Made by a program: the position numbers and the translations under genes. A stretch of DNA of 42,739 nucleotides from Magnetococcales bacterium (GTDB lineage Bacteria; Pseudomonadota; Magnetococcia; Magnetococcales; JADFYX01), in the NCBI GenBank assembly GCA_002753565.1, contig PEAM01000032.1, positions 1 through 42,739 of the forward strand. Direction: 5' to 3'. Shown here piece by piece: positions 16,061 through 24,650 of the stretch. Position 1 is the first letter of the stretch. Every line of letters begins with the position of its first letter. The notes beneath the pieces were generated by a model. It was given only the letters and a program-made list of their open reading frames with translations, was not told the DNA's origin and did not search any database.

Positions 16061-18999
16061 GGGGTGTCTCCCCTTTTTTCTGCCCCAATATAAAGGGGTT
16101 GGTCAAGGTTTATGGTGCCCTCAGAGGTGGGAAGGGGCAGCTGCTCGGCTACCCGCTGGTCTGCCACCTGTGCCCCTCTCTGTACCAACGGTCGAATCTG
16201 CATCAGCCACACTTTTCCTTCGGCAAAAGCGAACTCCACATCCCAAGGCAAAAGAGCGCCCGACGCATCTTTGGCCGGAGGATAACGCTGCGCCACCTCC
16301 TGGGCCAGTTCACGCAGCTGCATCAACTCTTTGTCATTGAGCACCGGACCGGTTAGAGCCGGTCGCCAGCCAACACCGCCTTGGGGCAGGAGAACCCGTT
16401 TGTAGGGGGCTTTGGCTTCGGCTAGTACTATATGGGTATTGTCGGGGCGCAATACAAGGGTCTGGGCACTTTCATTATCGACGGCACCTCCCACCCCCCA
16501 GGCGACAGAGACCGTGATACCCGGACCACCACCGGTCAGGTCGGTGGTGACTAAAACCCCGGATTTTTCCGCCGACACACTCTGCATCAGCAACACAGAG
16601 GCATAGACATCCTCGGGATTGGAGAGAATCTGGCTGCGCCACGACATGCTGCGCCACGTATAGACCGAAGCCCATACTCGGCTGATCCCTTCAACCTGCT
16701 GCTGAAACCCCACCACATGGGGTACGGTCTCGTTAAGGCCGGCACCGGTAAAACCCGGCAGATCCTCCACGTTGGTATCGGAGCGGACAAACAGGCCAAC
16801 CCCCTCCAACTCACCAAACTCCTCTATCATGGTCTTGGCCAACAGGGTGCGGGTTGGTTGATCCAGAGTGAGTTTTAACACCGCTTGCCGTGCCAACTCC
16901 AGCTCGTGTTTAAAGGCCGCTTCATCCAGCAGGCCGGCTCTTAGTTTCTTGAAGGCCTGGCGTGCCCGTTTGAGGGGGGCATCCTCTCCGGCCCCCACAT
17001 GGCGGGCAAAAATACCAAACGGCAGAGCCACCGCAGGGGCAACCCGGCCAGGGAAAAGACGTGCCAGCTCCCCCACATTGGCGGCTTTGGGACCGACAAC
17101 CCGTCCAGAAAGAGCAGCATGCAGAGCTTTGAGGGGCAGGGGGGTCTCCAAAGAGAGATCCGGTGCGGGAGCGATAATACGCTCTTGATTTTGAAAATCA
17201 GGTCCCGCCTTTACCGTGGAACGCTCTTCGACCAGATGCAGAATGGCGCGTCCATCGGTGGCTGCAATAAGTTCAACAAGGCGACCATCGTAGGGGGTCA
17301 AGCTCCGACCTACCTCAGGCGTGATCCCCACATTGGGGATGCCCAGATTGCGTGCCAGCATCTGTACGTGAGATAACGGATTGCCTTCACCCAGGGTGAT
17401 AATACCCGCCACCGGTGACAGATCCGATACAGTCTCTGGCAGCAGAACAATATCGTTGCGCCCCATCTCCACGCCATCACGAATTTTTGCCGCATCCAGA
17501 ATACGCAGCCGCCCCTGGGCCAGGCCGGGGTTCAGCGCCCACATGCCCGATTTTTGTTCCCCAAAGAGCAGAGAGGCACTACCCACCGCTTGGCGGGCAT
17601 CAGCCATCAGAACCTCCACCGTGTCAGCCAGGGGCATGAGGATCGAGCCACGCAACAGGTCATCGACAAAGCGGGCTGCTACAGGTTCCAAGGCGCCGTA
17701 CCAGGTTAAAGGCTCAGAAAAAGCGTGGCGCACGCTCCCCTCTGCCCACTGCATGGGCAGTCGCAAACGCTGGATATGGCGCCCATACACCTGGGCTGCC
17801 TTCTCCTTATTGTCAGACAGCAGGTGGGTTAAGGGTTCCTGCAGAGCCTGCCACTCTCCGGGTGAGATCCAGCCGGTAAACCGAGCCGCTTCCAGCAGAG
17901 TTTTAACCCGAATCACTGCTCCACGGCGAGAAGCCGGTTGAGGAAGAGCCCTGGCTCTGGCAAGGAGTTCTGCTTCGAGTTCTGCCATGATTTCCAGGCG
18001 CTGCAGGCGGCCCGGCCCATCCTGGGCACGTAGCAGCGTCCCATGCAGGGCTCTCATGGCCTCCACCAGGAGGGCTACTCTGATCTCAGGATCTGGCTCC
18101 CCTTTGGCTCGGTTTAAGGGGGTTCGCACCCCACCATCGGACTCCGGCAGGGATCGGGCCAGAGCCGCAATCCGCCCCTCTCGCCCCTCAATCCCATAGA
18201 GTTGCTCCAGTTCTGCGGTCAGTTCAAGCCCCATCTGGCGATCGGCCGGAGGTAAAGAGGGGTTGGCAGCCAGCCAGTCATGGACGCGGGATGCGCTCAG
18301 GGTGTCGGGACGACCATGAATTTCCACCCGCATGGGTTCAAAATCCCGCCATTTTTCAGCCAAGGTTTGGGAGAGGCGACGAATCAGTCGGGTGGGATCG
18401 TTGCCGCCACCGTGATGGGGAATGGTCCGAACCAGCTCTCGTGCCAGAATAAAATGGTCCACCATCCAGGTACGGTCTGCCAGCAGCGCCAGCAGCAGCT
18501 TTCGCCCGGACTCCTGCTCGTCTTCTATCTGAACATGGCCTCGGTAGCTTTTGGCCTTACGCATGACCCAGCCGTCGTCCACTTCCAGCAGATAGCGCTC
18601 CAGAGGTAAGGCCCTCAGGCGTATCTGCCGGGGTGTCTCTGTGAGAAGCTCTGACGGTTTCAAGGCCGCAAAGAGTGTCCCCACAGGCCAACCCAACTCT
18701 GCCAGCCGTCGCTGTTGGGCAGAGTGCTGACCGTGTTGACGCCCGCCACCATGCTTGGCGCAGGCAAAGGGTTTTGGGGGGAGAACAGCCCCATCTTTGC
18801 AAAACCAACGGATGGCATCGAAAGGGCCCCGAGGGTTGGCTTTCATGGCGGCAACCAGAAGGCGAGCCTCTTTGAGAATAGCCTCTTTGGGCGGACGCAT
18901 GAACTCGGGAGGAGCGCTGACAGCCACCGAGGAGAGACATAACAGGGTCAGACCAGCGGCTAGTTGGATGAAAGGCAGGATAGAACGGCTCTGGTCCAT
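16057..18999 (-). CDS. Exported GWD-like dikinase (PEP/pyruvate-binding fold)
   Basis: About 980 residues. A Sec-type signal peptide (helix FIQLAAGLTLLCLSSVAV, cleavage after VSA) is followed by some 480 residues not recognised. A swivelling phosphohistidine domain centres on His544 in NPLSHVQMLARNLGIPNVGI. Last comes an ATP-binding PPDK_N-type domain (Lys638 in GPKAANVGEL; Arg739 in VRSDTNVEDLPGFTGAGL; end at WLMQIRPLV, about 936). His domain before ATP domain is the order of glucan water dikinases, the reverse of PEP synthase and PPDK, and the motifs LSHV..ARN and NVEDL.G..AGL also look GWD-like. Such enzymes transfer the beta-phosphate of ATP to a glucan. Start: ATG 18999 behind GGGGGAAAA, one base after the stop of gene 2. 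Export of an ATP-dependent dikinase is odd. The glycan acceptor is inferred. Confidence 0.75.
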   Translation of the reverse strand: MDQSRSILPFIQLAAGLTLLCLSSVAVSAPPEFMRPPKEAILKEARLLVAAMKANPRGPFDAIRWFCKDGAVLPPKPFACAKHGGGRQHGQHSAQQRRLAELGWPVGTLFAALKPSELLTETPRQIRLRALPLERYLLEVDDGWVMRKAKSYRGHVQIEDEQESGRKLLLALLADRTWMVDHFILARELVRTIPHHGGGNDPTRLIRRLSQTLAEKWRDFEPMRVEIHGRPDTLSASRVHDWLAANPSLPPADRQMGLELTAELEQLYGIEGREGRIAALARSLPESDGGVRTPLNRAKGEPDPEIRVALLVEAMRALHGTLLRAQDGPGRLQRLEIMAELEAELLARARALPQPASRRGAVIRVKTLLEAARFTGWISPGEWQALQEPLTHLLSDNKEKAAQVYGRHIQRLRLPMQWAEGSVRHAFSEPLTWYGALEPVAARFVDDLLRGSILMPLADTVEVLMADARQAVGSASLLFGEQKSGMWALNPGLAQGRLRILDAAKIRDGVEMGRNDIVLLPETVSDLSPVAGIITLGEGNPLSHVQMLARNLGIPNVGITPEVGRSLTPYDGRLVELIAATDGRAILHLVEERSTVKAGPDFQNQERIIAPAPDLSLETPLPLKALHAALSGRVVGPKAANVGELARLFPGRVAPAVALPFGIFARHVGAGEDAPLKRARQAFKKLRAGLLDEAAFKHELELARQAVLKLTLDQPTRTLLAKTMIEEFGELEGVGLFVRSDTNVEDLPGFTGAGLNETVPHVVGFQQQVEGISRVWASVYTWRSMSWRSQILSNPEDVYASVLLMQSVSAEKSGVLVTTDLTGGGPGITVSVAWGVGGAVDNESAQTLVLRPDNTHIVLAEAKAPYKRVLLPQGGVGWRPALTGPVLNDKELMQLRELAQEVAQRYPPAKDASGALLPWDVEFAFAEGKVWLMQIRPLVQRGAQVADQRVAEQLPLPTSEGTINLDQPLYIGAEKRGDTP

Positions 19000-19000
19000 C

Positions 19001-19948
19001 TTATTTTCCCCCTGTTCGGGTGGTGTTGGAGGTTGCTCTGTTGGGCGCAAGCGGTAAAACCGTCTCTATGGCGGGCACCAGTGCCTGCAGAATATTTTCG
19101 CCGTTGGTATCTTCAACCATGCCCACCAGAATATAGCGGCGCCATTGGGGGCCCCAAACCAAGGCAGCATCGGCGTGCCATATTTTCCAGGTACCGGATT
19201 TTCGATAAATTTTAGCCTCAGGGGCGGCACGGCGTAAGGCTTTGACAAATTTGTGGTTGATTTTTGGGTCGACCAGCAGATCCAGCATCTCTTGAGAGCG
19301 TTGCGGGTTGACCAGACGTCCGGTAGCCAGAAGATAAAAGAAACGGCAGACCTGGGTGACGGTGGCGCCATGGGATAACCCATGGATGGGGTCTGGCCGC
19401 CTTCGACCAGCCTGTTGATACCGTTTTCCCACCCACAGCCCGCCGCCCAGGGTTTCGTCATACAGGTGATAGCGAGGATCTGTCAGTACCTGATTAACCC
19501 GGTCCAACCCACCCAAACGGTCGATCATTCGGGTGGCGGCCGCGTTGCTGGAGACTCGGATCATGGCAGCCAGGTCGGCATTGATGGCCTTTGTTCTCTC
19601 GAGAGTGCCCTCCTCAAACTGTTGGAATGCCGCCAGCAAAATAGCGATTTTGGGTAGGCTGGCGGCATACATCATGGAGCGACCGTTGATTCGGGCAAAG
19701 CGTGGCTGCAGCGGATGGGAGAGGTCAACAAGACCCACAGCCATCTTGCCTCGGTCCATCAGACGGGCCCAGGCTCTGTTTTCCCTTAAGCGGCGGATGA
19801 GTTTTTCCTGCATGGCCTCATCAACCTGCTCATAGAGGGGTGACCAGGGCAGGTTGGAGGCGGTGACAGGCAAGGGGGGGGGCGCGGCCCAAACGGCTGT
19901 CATACCACTCATGACCAAAACCAATGCCAGACCAAAAATGCGCATCAT
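19001..19948 (-). CDS. Exported beta-lactamase-fold serine hydrolase (dikinase unit, gene 2)
   Basis: A 315-residue protein of class A beta-lactamase fold. A signal peptide (MMRIFGLALVLVMSGMTAVWA) precedes the catalytic motifs S97-L-P-K100, S133-S-N135 and K-S-G in IYRKSGTW. The Glu166 region of true class A beta-lactamases is not obvious, so antibiotic hydrolysis should not be assumed. The start is ATG 19948, sharing one base with the stop of the transporter gene (TGATG), which gives the signal peptide; the upstream extension of the frame to 20401 lies inside the transporter gene. Its own stop is one base before the dikinase start. The pairing with the hydrolase at 14732 suggests related steps on peptidoglycan or a lipid-linked glycan. 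Confidence 0.8.
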   Translation of the reverse strand: MMRIFGLALVLVMSGMTAVWAAPPPLPVTASNLPWSPLYEQVDEAMQEKLIRRLRENRAWARLMDRGKMAVGLVDLSHPLQPRFARINGRSMMYAASLPKIAILLAAFQQFEEGTLERTKAINADLAAMIRVSSNAAATRMIDRLGGLDRVNQVLTDPRYHLYDETLGGGLWVGKRYQQAGRRRPDPIHGLSHGATVTQVCRFFYLLATGRLVNPQRSQEMLDLLVDPKINHKFVKALRRAAPEAKIYRKSGTWKIWHADAALVWGPQWRRYILVGMVEDTNGENILQALVPAIETVLPLAPNRATSNTTRTGGK

Positions 19949-21351
19949 CACTCTTTTCCCAAGGTTGGAAACCGTCTGCGTCGCTCCCGGAGGATGGCAA
20001 CCGCAACCCCCATCCAAGCCAGAATAAGAGCCATGTTTAAATAGAAAAAGCTCTCGGTATTCCACGCCATGAGACGCACCCCCGCCAGCACGGTAAGAGC
20101 CGCCAAAACATCGCCCAAGCGGACACATACCGTATCGATAGCGGTTTTGGCTTTGTAGAGAATCTCTTGAGGAACAGGTAACCACAACACATGACGGGCG
20201 GTATTGGTTACCGAGTAGTTGACCGCATTTTCCGCCGTTTTTCCCCAGGTTAGAGCGGTAATCCCCCCCAGGGAGGAGATGGCGGCGTAACCGGCCAGGG
20301 AAATAAGCGGCGGTGTCAGCATCAAGGCCGTTAATCCACCGTGGCGCAGCAGACGGGAGACCACAAAAGCCTGCAACAACACCCCGATCAGATTGACCCA
20401 AAAGTACAGCCGACCATAAAAGGTGGTGGTGGCATCACGTAGAATCCGGCTGGCACTCTCCCCTTCCAGCCCCTCCAGTGAGGCTTTCAGAGTCTCTTGA
20501 ACCACCGCAAATAGAATGTTTTCGCCATTGGTAACCACCCAGTTGAGCAGCAGCATGAACAGGGCAATAAGAAACAGGTAACGGTCGGTAAATATCAGCC
20601 TCAGCCCGCCGCGAGAGCCCTTTTTTGCCGGCTCCAAGCTCTTTTTTTCCGCCCTGGCTGACCCATGGCCTGTTCGGTCGATGTGATGAATAATCCAGAG
20701 GGCGACTAAAAGAGGCAGAGGGGCAACCAGCAACAGATGGTAGGCGTCAAGGTTGAGGGCTTTAACCAGGCGATCGGTAATCCAACTACCGGCAACCGCA
20801 CCAATGGAGGCACCCAGCGCAATAAACGGAAAGAGCCGTCGTCCGGCGGCTTCATTGTATAGATCTGCCGCATAGGCCCAAAACTGGGCAATGACCATGA
20901 CGGCAAAAATACCCACCCAGACATAAAACGCCAACCCGGCAAAGGGCATGTTGTCCAACAAAAAACCGGGACGAAGCAGCCAGAAAAGCGGGAAAAGTGT
21001 CGAAAAAAACAGGCCGACCAAGGTTAACAGGCGTACCCTGGACCAGCGGTTGGCATAATAGGCATAGAGGGGCATGATGCCTATTAAAACCACCGTCTGC
21101 AAAAAACTGGAATAGCCCTTTACCTCCAGTTTGGACAGAGAAGAGAACAGGGAGACAGCCAACCAACCCTCCCGTACCGGCTTGACCAGGTAGTAGGCGA
21201 CCAGAATCAGGAATACACAGGCAAACAGCCACAACGCCCCCGTGGACTCATGGGGCATGATGCGGGTAAACGGCGATAAAATCCGCGAGATTCGAAGGCC
21301 GGATTGGGAAGGGGGAGAGGCCCCCTGCTGAGGTTCGGAGAGTTGGGTCAT
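19948..21351 (-). CDS. Nucleotide-transporter-like carrier (NTT/AAA family related)
   Basis: A 467-residue membrane protein with about twelve hydrophobic helices. The motifs YYLVKPVREGW after the first helix and VIAQFWAYAADLYNEAAGRRLFPFIALGASIGAVAG in helices 4-5 resemble ATP/ADP translocases of obligate intracellular bacteria and their free-living relatives rather than sugar carriers. The substrate is not proven. It is the first gene of the four-gene unit, with a good sigma-70 promoter about 90 bp upstream and a TGATG junction to the next gene. Because a downstream product is an exported ATP-using dikinase, supply of a nucleotide to the periplasm is an attractive inference. It could instead move lipids, glycans or peptidoglycan fragments. 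Confidence 0.7.
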   Translation of the reverse strand: MTQLSEPQQGASPPSQSGLRISRILSPFTRIMPHESTGALWLFACVFLILVAYYLVKPVREGWLAVSLFSSLSKLEVKGYSSFLQTVVLIGIMPLYAYYANRWSRVRLLTLVGLFFSTLFPLFWLLRPGFLLDNMPFAGLAFYVWVGIFAVMVIAQFWAYAADLYNEAAGRRLFPFIALGASIGAVAGSWITDRLVKALNLDAYHLLLVAPLPLLVALWIIHHIDRTGHGSARAEKKSLEPAKKGSRGGLRLIFTDRYLFLIALFMLLLNWVVTNGENILFAVVQETLKASLEGLEGESASRILRDATTTFYGRLYFWVNLIGVLLQAFVVSRLLRHGGLTALMLTPPLISLAGYAAISSLGGITALTWGKTAENAVNYSVTNTARHVLWLPVPQEILYKAKTAIDTVCVRLGDVLAALTVLAGVRLMAWNTESFFYLNMALILAWMGVAVAILRERRRRFPTLGKE

Positions 21352-21441
21352 GGGCCTTTTCTATACCGAGTTGCCTTGTTTGGCACTGATCCAGGCTCCA
21401 ATGAGGCGAATTGTCTATTATCAACACTAATTATCCTTTTG

Positions 21442-21469
21442 ATTATACACTATAACTCAGCATTGGCAA
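21442..21469 (-). promoter_or_regulatory. Sigma-70 promoter of the dikinase unit
   Basis: Leftward TTGCCA (21469-21464), a 16-bp spacer and a perfect TATAAT (21447-21442). The start of transcription would be near 21435, giving a leader of about 84 nt to the ATG at 21351. It is divergent from the promoter at 21504. Confidence 0.65.
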
Positions 21470-21503
21470 TAAAAAACGTAAGTCAGCTGGAGGCTAAGGA
21501 TTT

Positions 21504-21532
21504 TTGACTGTTTTTGGCATGGATCGTATCTT
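21504..21532 (+). promoter_or_regulatory. Sigma-70 promoter of a structured RNA
   Basis: TTGACT (21504-21509), a 17-bp spacer and TATCTT (21527-21532). The expected start site at 21538-21540 coincides with the 5' arm of a long-range stem, supporting an RNA gene or structured leader there. Confidence 0.65.
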
Positions 21533-21537
21533 TTCAA

Positions 21538-21709
21538 GGGCTGGGGAGTGTGGCATACTCTCCGCCATGTGGGAAGGGGCAGATCCAACGCCCTAAGCCA
21601 GGCAGTGCGGGAGCCCATACTCTTTTTTATTCACACAAGAGGAACAGCTTGGCTCTTACCTGAACAAGAGCAGTTCTTGCTTCAGGCAGGGGTCCCCACA
21701 CCCGAGCCT
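21538..21709 (+). ncRNA. Structured small RNA, possibly 6S-like
   Basis: The bases after the promoter (21538-21553) pair with 21696-21709 in a closing stem of about 13 bp interrupted by one mismatch and a two-base bulge (GGGCT/AGCCT, GGG/CCC, TGTGG/CCACA). In the 3' half, CCTGAACAAGA (21659-21669) and TCTTGCTTCAGG (21675-21686) form a strong hairpin with a one-base bulge. The middle pairs AGCCA (21596-21600) with TGGCT (21650-21654). A ~172-nt rod with a closing stem, an open centre and a hairpin on the 3' side of the centre is the layout of 6S RNA, the sigma-70 polymerase regulator. No terminator is obvious, so it could instead be the leader of the cotransporter gene starting 41 bp downstream. 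Confidence 0.5.
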
Positions 21710-21750
21710 ACCCCCACAACTTGATGGATCAACAATTAAGGAAAATAATC

Positions 21751-23568
21751 ATGTGGAACGAACTGGTGGATGGATTGAGATCAAAAATGGTACGCCTGGG
21801 CCTGCTCGGTCTGCTCATCATGATACCGGCTACCCTGTCGGCTGGTGCGACAGAAACTGGCCAGGCCATTACGTGGTCACTCTTGATCATGAACCTGCTG
21901 GGGGGACTCGCCCTGTTTCTGTTTGGACTGGAAATGCTCGCCGACTCTCTGAAGCTGGTAGCCGGAGACCGAATGCGCATGATCCTCTCCTCACTGACCA
22001 CCAACCGCTTCTCTGGCGCTCTTACCGGGGCAGGTGTGACGGCGGTGGTGCAGTCCTCTTCGGTGACGACGGTGCTTGTGGTGGGTTTTGTCAGCGCGGG
22101 ACTGATGACCGCAGAGCAGTCTCTGGGTATCATTATGGGGGCCAACATCGGCAGTACCATGACCTCCCAGTTGATTGCATTCAATGTGACCAAACATGCC
22201 ATGTGGCTGGTGACATTGGGGTTTGCCATCACTTTTTTGGCCAAAGAGGATTGGCTGAAACAGATTGGCAAGGTGGTTATGGGGTTGGGGCTGATTTTCT
22301 TTGGTATGGGGTTCATGTCCGCAGCCATGCAGCCCCTGCGCAACTATGCACCGTTTCTTGAACTGATGACCAAGATGTCCAACCCCCTGTTGGGGATTCT
22401 TGTCGGAACCCTCTTTACGGCGTTAATCCAGTCCTCGGCAGCCACCATGGGCATTGTCATTGTCATGGCTGGTCAGGGGATGGTGACTCTGGAGGGGGGG
22501 ATAGCGTTGGCGTTCGGAGCTAATATCGGCACCTGTGCTACCGCTCTATTGGCCTCCATCGGTAAACCCAGTGCCGCCGTACGAGTCGCTCTGTTTCATA
22601 TTCTGTTCAATGTGCTGGGTGTTGTCATCTGGCTGCCCTTTATCGGCTATCTGACCGATTTTGTCGCCTGGCTCTCCCCCGCCAGTACCGAGCTGGAGGG
22701 GATGGCGCGTCTGGCGGTGGAAGCGCCCCGGCAAATTGCCAACGCCAATACTGTTTTCAACGTCGTCAATACGGCACTTTTTATCTGGTTTACCGGCCCT
22801 CTTTCCCGGCTGCTGACACGATTGGCTCCGGATAAGGTGGTTGCGGCCGATACAACGTCAACCTTTAAACCGGTCTACCTGGATAACCTGCTCTTATCCA
22901 ACCCGGCGATTGCCCTACAGGTTGCCCGGCTTGAGGTGCTCAGCCTGGGAGAGCGGGTTCAGGCTATGGTTGCCAAGGTTCCTGAGGTGATTTTGAGCGA
23001 CAGCGCCCAACAGCTGAGTCAGGTGGAGGAAAAAGATCAGGAGATTGATGGGCTGCATCAGGAGATTATGGAATTTCTTGGTGAACTCTCCCGACACGCC
23101 CTCACCAAAGAGCAGACCAGCGACCATCTCAAGCTGGCAGAGACGGTAGACTATCTGGAGCAGTTGGCGGATGTGGTCGAATCGGACCTGGTGCGGCTTG
23201 GCCGAGAGCGGGCCAGTTCGGAGGTCGCTCTCAGTCCGGTTTTTAGTGAACTTTTCATCCCATTGCACCGTCTTGTGGAGGAAAGTCTCGAAGCTGTCTT
23301 GCTGGCCCTCTCTACGGGTGATGTCAGGCTGGCCAGGCAGGCTCGGGACCGAAAAGAGGAGATGGGGGCTATTCTCTCCTCTGAGGCGTTTCAAAAACTC
23401 CGTTCTCACGATCCCGAGGCCCCCTCTCGACTGGAAATCTATGCTATCGAGAAGGATGCCCTCGAAAAAACCAAAAGGCTCTTCTATTTTGTTCGCCGTA
23501 TGGCGCGGAGCCAGACCGGACGCAAAAAGCAGAAAAACCGGTTGGAGCCTCTGCCAACCTCCGTATGA
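21751..23568 (+). CDS. Na+/phosphate cotransporter with PhoU-like tail
   Basis: A 605-residue member of the NptA/YjbB-type Na/Pi cotransporter family. Two inverted membrane repeats carry the QSSS motif (TAVVQSSSVTTVLVVGF) and the QSSA motif (TALIQSSAATMGIVIVM), which form the substrate site. After about residue 380 the protein becomes soluble and helical, like PhoU, with two antiparallel helix bundles. Start: ATG 21751 behind AAGGAAAA; in-frame ATG 21724 and TTG 21721 lie upstream without a comparable ribosome site. Some relatives export phosphate. The structured RNA just upstream may be its leader. A PsiE-like gene is in the window but not linked to it. Confidence 0.9.
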   Translation: MWNELVDGLRSKMVRLGLLGLLIMIPATLSAGATETGQAITWSLLIMNLLGGLALFLFGLEMLADSLKLVAGDRMRMILSSLTTNRFSGALTGAGVTAVVQSSSVTTVLVVGFVSAGLMTAEQSLGIIMGANIGSTMTSQLIAFNVTKHAMWLVTLGFAITFLAKEDWLKQIGKVVMGLGLIFFGMGFMSAAMQPLRNYAPFLELMTKMSNPLLGILVGTLFTALIQSSAATMGIVIVMAGQGMVTLEGGIALAFGANIGTCATALLASIGKPSAAVRVALFHILFNVLGVVIWLPFIGYLTDFVAWLSPASTELEGMARLAVEAPRQIANANTVFNVVNTALFIWFTGPLSRLLTRLAPDKVVAADTTSTFKPVYLDNLLLSNPAIALQVARLEVLSLGERVQAMVAKVPEVILSDSAQQLSQVEEKDQEIDGLHQEIMEFLGELSRHALTKEQTSDHLKLAETVDYLEQLADVVESDLVRLGRERASSEVALSPVFSELFIPLHRLVEESLEAVLLALSTGDVRLARQARDRKEEMGAILSSEAFQKLRSHDPEAPSRLEIYAIEKDALEKTKRLFYFVRRMARSQTGRKKQKNRLEPLPTSV

Positions 23569-23643
23569 TGGCGAAGTGGTAGCGTAGGTATTTTTTTAGA
23601 GTGGGTTTGACACAGGTGCTGTTAACCAACCAGGAGATCATGA

Positions 23644-24375
23644 ATGAACGTCAGGTTTTATCCATCGCTGTCTTTACTCTTCTTGTTCCTTCTTTTCGGC
23701 TGTTCAACCGCCTATGAAGCCAAGCCCGTCCCCATGAAGATGCCGTCGGCTTTCGAAAACAGGCAATCCATCGGGGCGACTCAAATAGGGGCGAGGGCCT
23801 TTCCCGACACCAAGGAGGCTGAGGATTTTTTTGGCTTTAATATTACTGGTGCCGGACTATTGCCTGTGCAAATTGTCATCGATAACCAGGGAAGCCACGC
23901 TTATGAGATTAAATCGTCGCAAACCTTTCTTGTCAGCAAGGATGGCTCTTTGTGGTCCATATTGGACCGGAAAACGGTTTATGAGCGGTCATCAAAATTT
24001 TCAGAATCCAAAGCGATGATGAAGGAGGGGGCCTATAAAGGGATGCTGGGGGCTGCTGCCGGGAGCGTTATTGGTGCAGCCATTGGGGTTATTTCAGGAG
24101 AAAGTGTGGCCAAGTCGACCGGAAAAGGGGCTGCTGTGGGTGCGGCCGCTGGCGTCGTGATTGGGGGGGTTGGAGGGTATGGCTCCAACGAGCCAATGAA
24201 CCGTATTAAAGAGGATCTTAATAAAAAAACCTTGGAGAATAAACCCATTCCAGTCAATGAGCTAACCTATGGGTTTCTCTTCTTTCCCATAGAGGCCAAA
24301 ACGGCGCAACAGTTACGGTTACAGCTTAAAGACATGAAATCTCAAGAGGTGCATACGTTAACCCTGCCTTTGTAG
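23644..24375 (+). CDS. Lipoprotein with a glycine-zipper segment, unknown function
   Basis: A 243-residue protein with a signal peptide ending in the lipobox LLFGC (Cys20), so probably anchored to the outer membrane. The middle (about residues 130-180) is a Gly/Ala zipper (GMLGAAAGSVIGAAIGVISG, then GKGAAVGAAAGVVIGG) of the type that inserts into or oligomerises in membranes. The flanking regions have no recognised domain. The start at 23644 is supported by AGGAG eight bases upstream. It stands between the cotransporter and the NAGGN operon without sharing an obvious transcript with either. Confidence 0.72.
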   Translation: MNVRFYPSLSLLFLFLLFGCSTAYEAKPVPMKMPSAFENRQSIGATQIGARAFPDTKEAEDFFGFNITGAGLLPVQIVIDNQGSHAYEIKSSQTFLVSKDGSLWSILDRKTVYERSSKFSESKAMMKEGAYKGMLGAAAGSVIGAAIGVISGESVAKSTGKGAAVGAAAGVVIGGVGGYGSNEPMNRIKEDLNKKTLENKPIPVNELTYGFLFFPIEAKTAQQLRLQLKDMKSQEVHTLTLPL

Positions 24376-24650
24376 GGGCAGCTGCTAGTAGCAAACGTAT
24401 GCCGGGGTCTGGGGCTGTATACCGCGTCCGGTCTCCTGGATATAAATTTTGTTTATAAAAAGGGGTGATAATCACTGCGGGTGGGTGTCACCTTCAACAC
24501 GCTATTTTTTGGACGATAGGGATGATTTTCCAGGGCGCCAGAGAGGGTTTTGGCGGTGTGTGAGTTGATAAAATAATGATTATGCGGTGAAGTATCTCTC
24601 TCCTTGTGCTATGTTTACCCTTTTTATGTGTAAAAAACAGGGAGGTAACA

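Noticed and set aside
16057-18999. Classical PEP synthase or pyruvate phosphate dikinase
   Set aside because: The order of His and ATP domains is reversed, the C-terminal PEP/pyruvate TIM barrel is missing, and the protein has a signal peptide.
19001-19948. Antibiotic-resistance beta-lactamase
   Set aside because: S-x-x-K, S-x-N and K-S-G are present, but the general-base glutamate region is not evident and the gene is fixed in an envelope operon, so resistance is not supported.
19949-20401. N-terminal extension of the serine hydrolase into the transporter gene
   Set aside because: The extension lies inside the transporter coding sequence and lacks homology; ATG 19948 gives a proper signal peptide and a TGATG junction.
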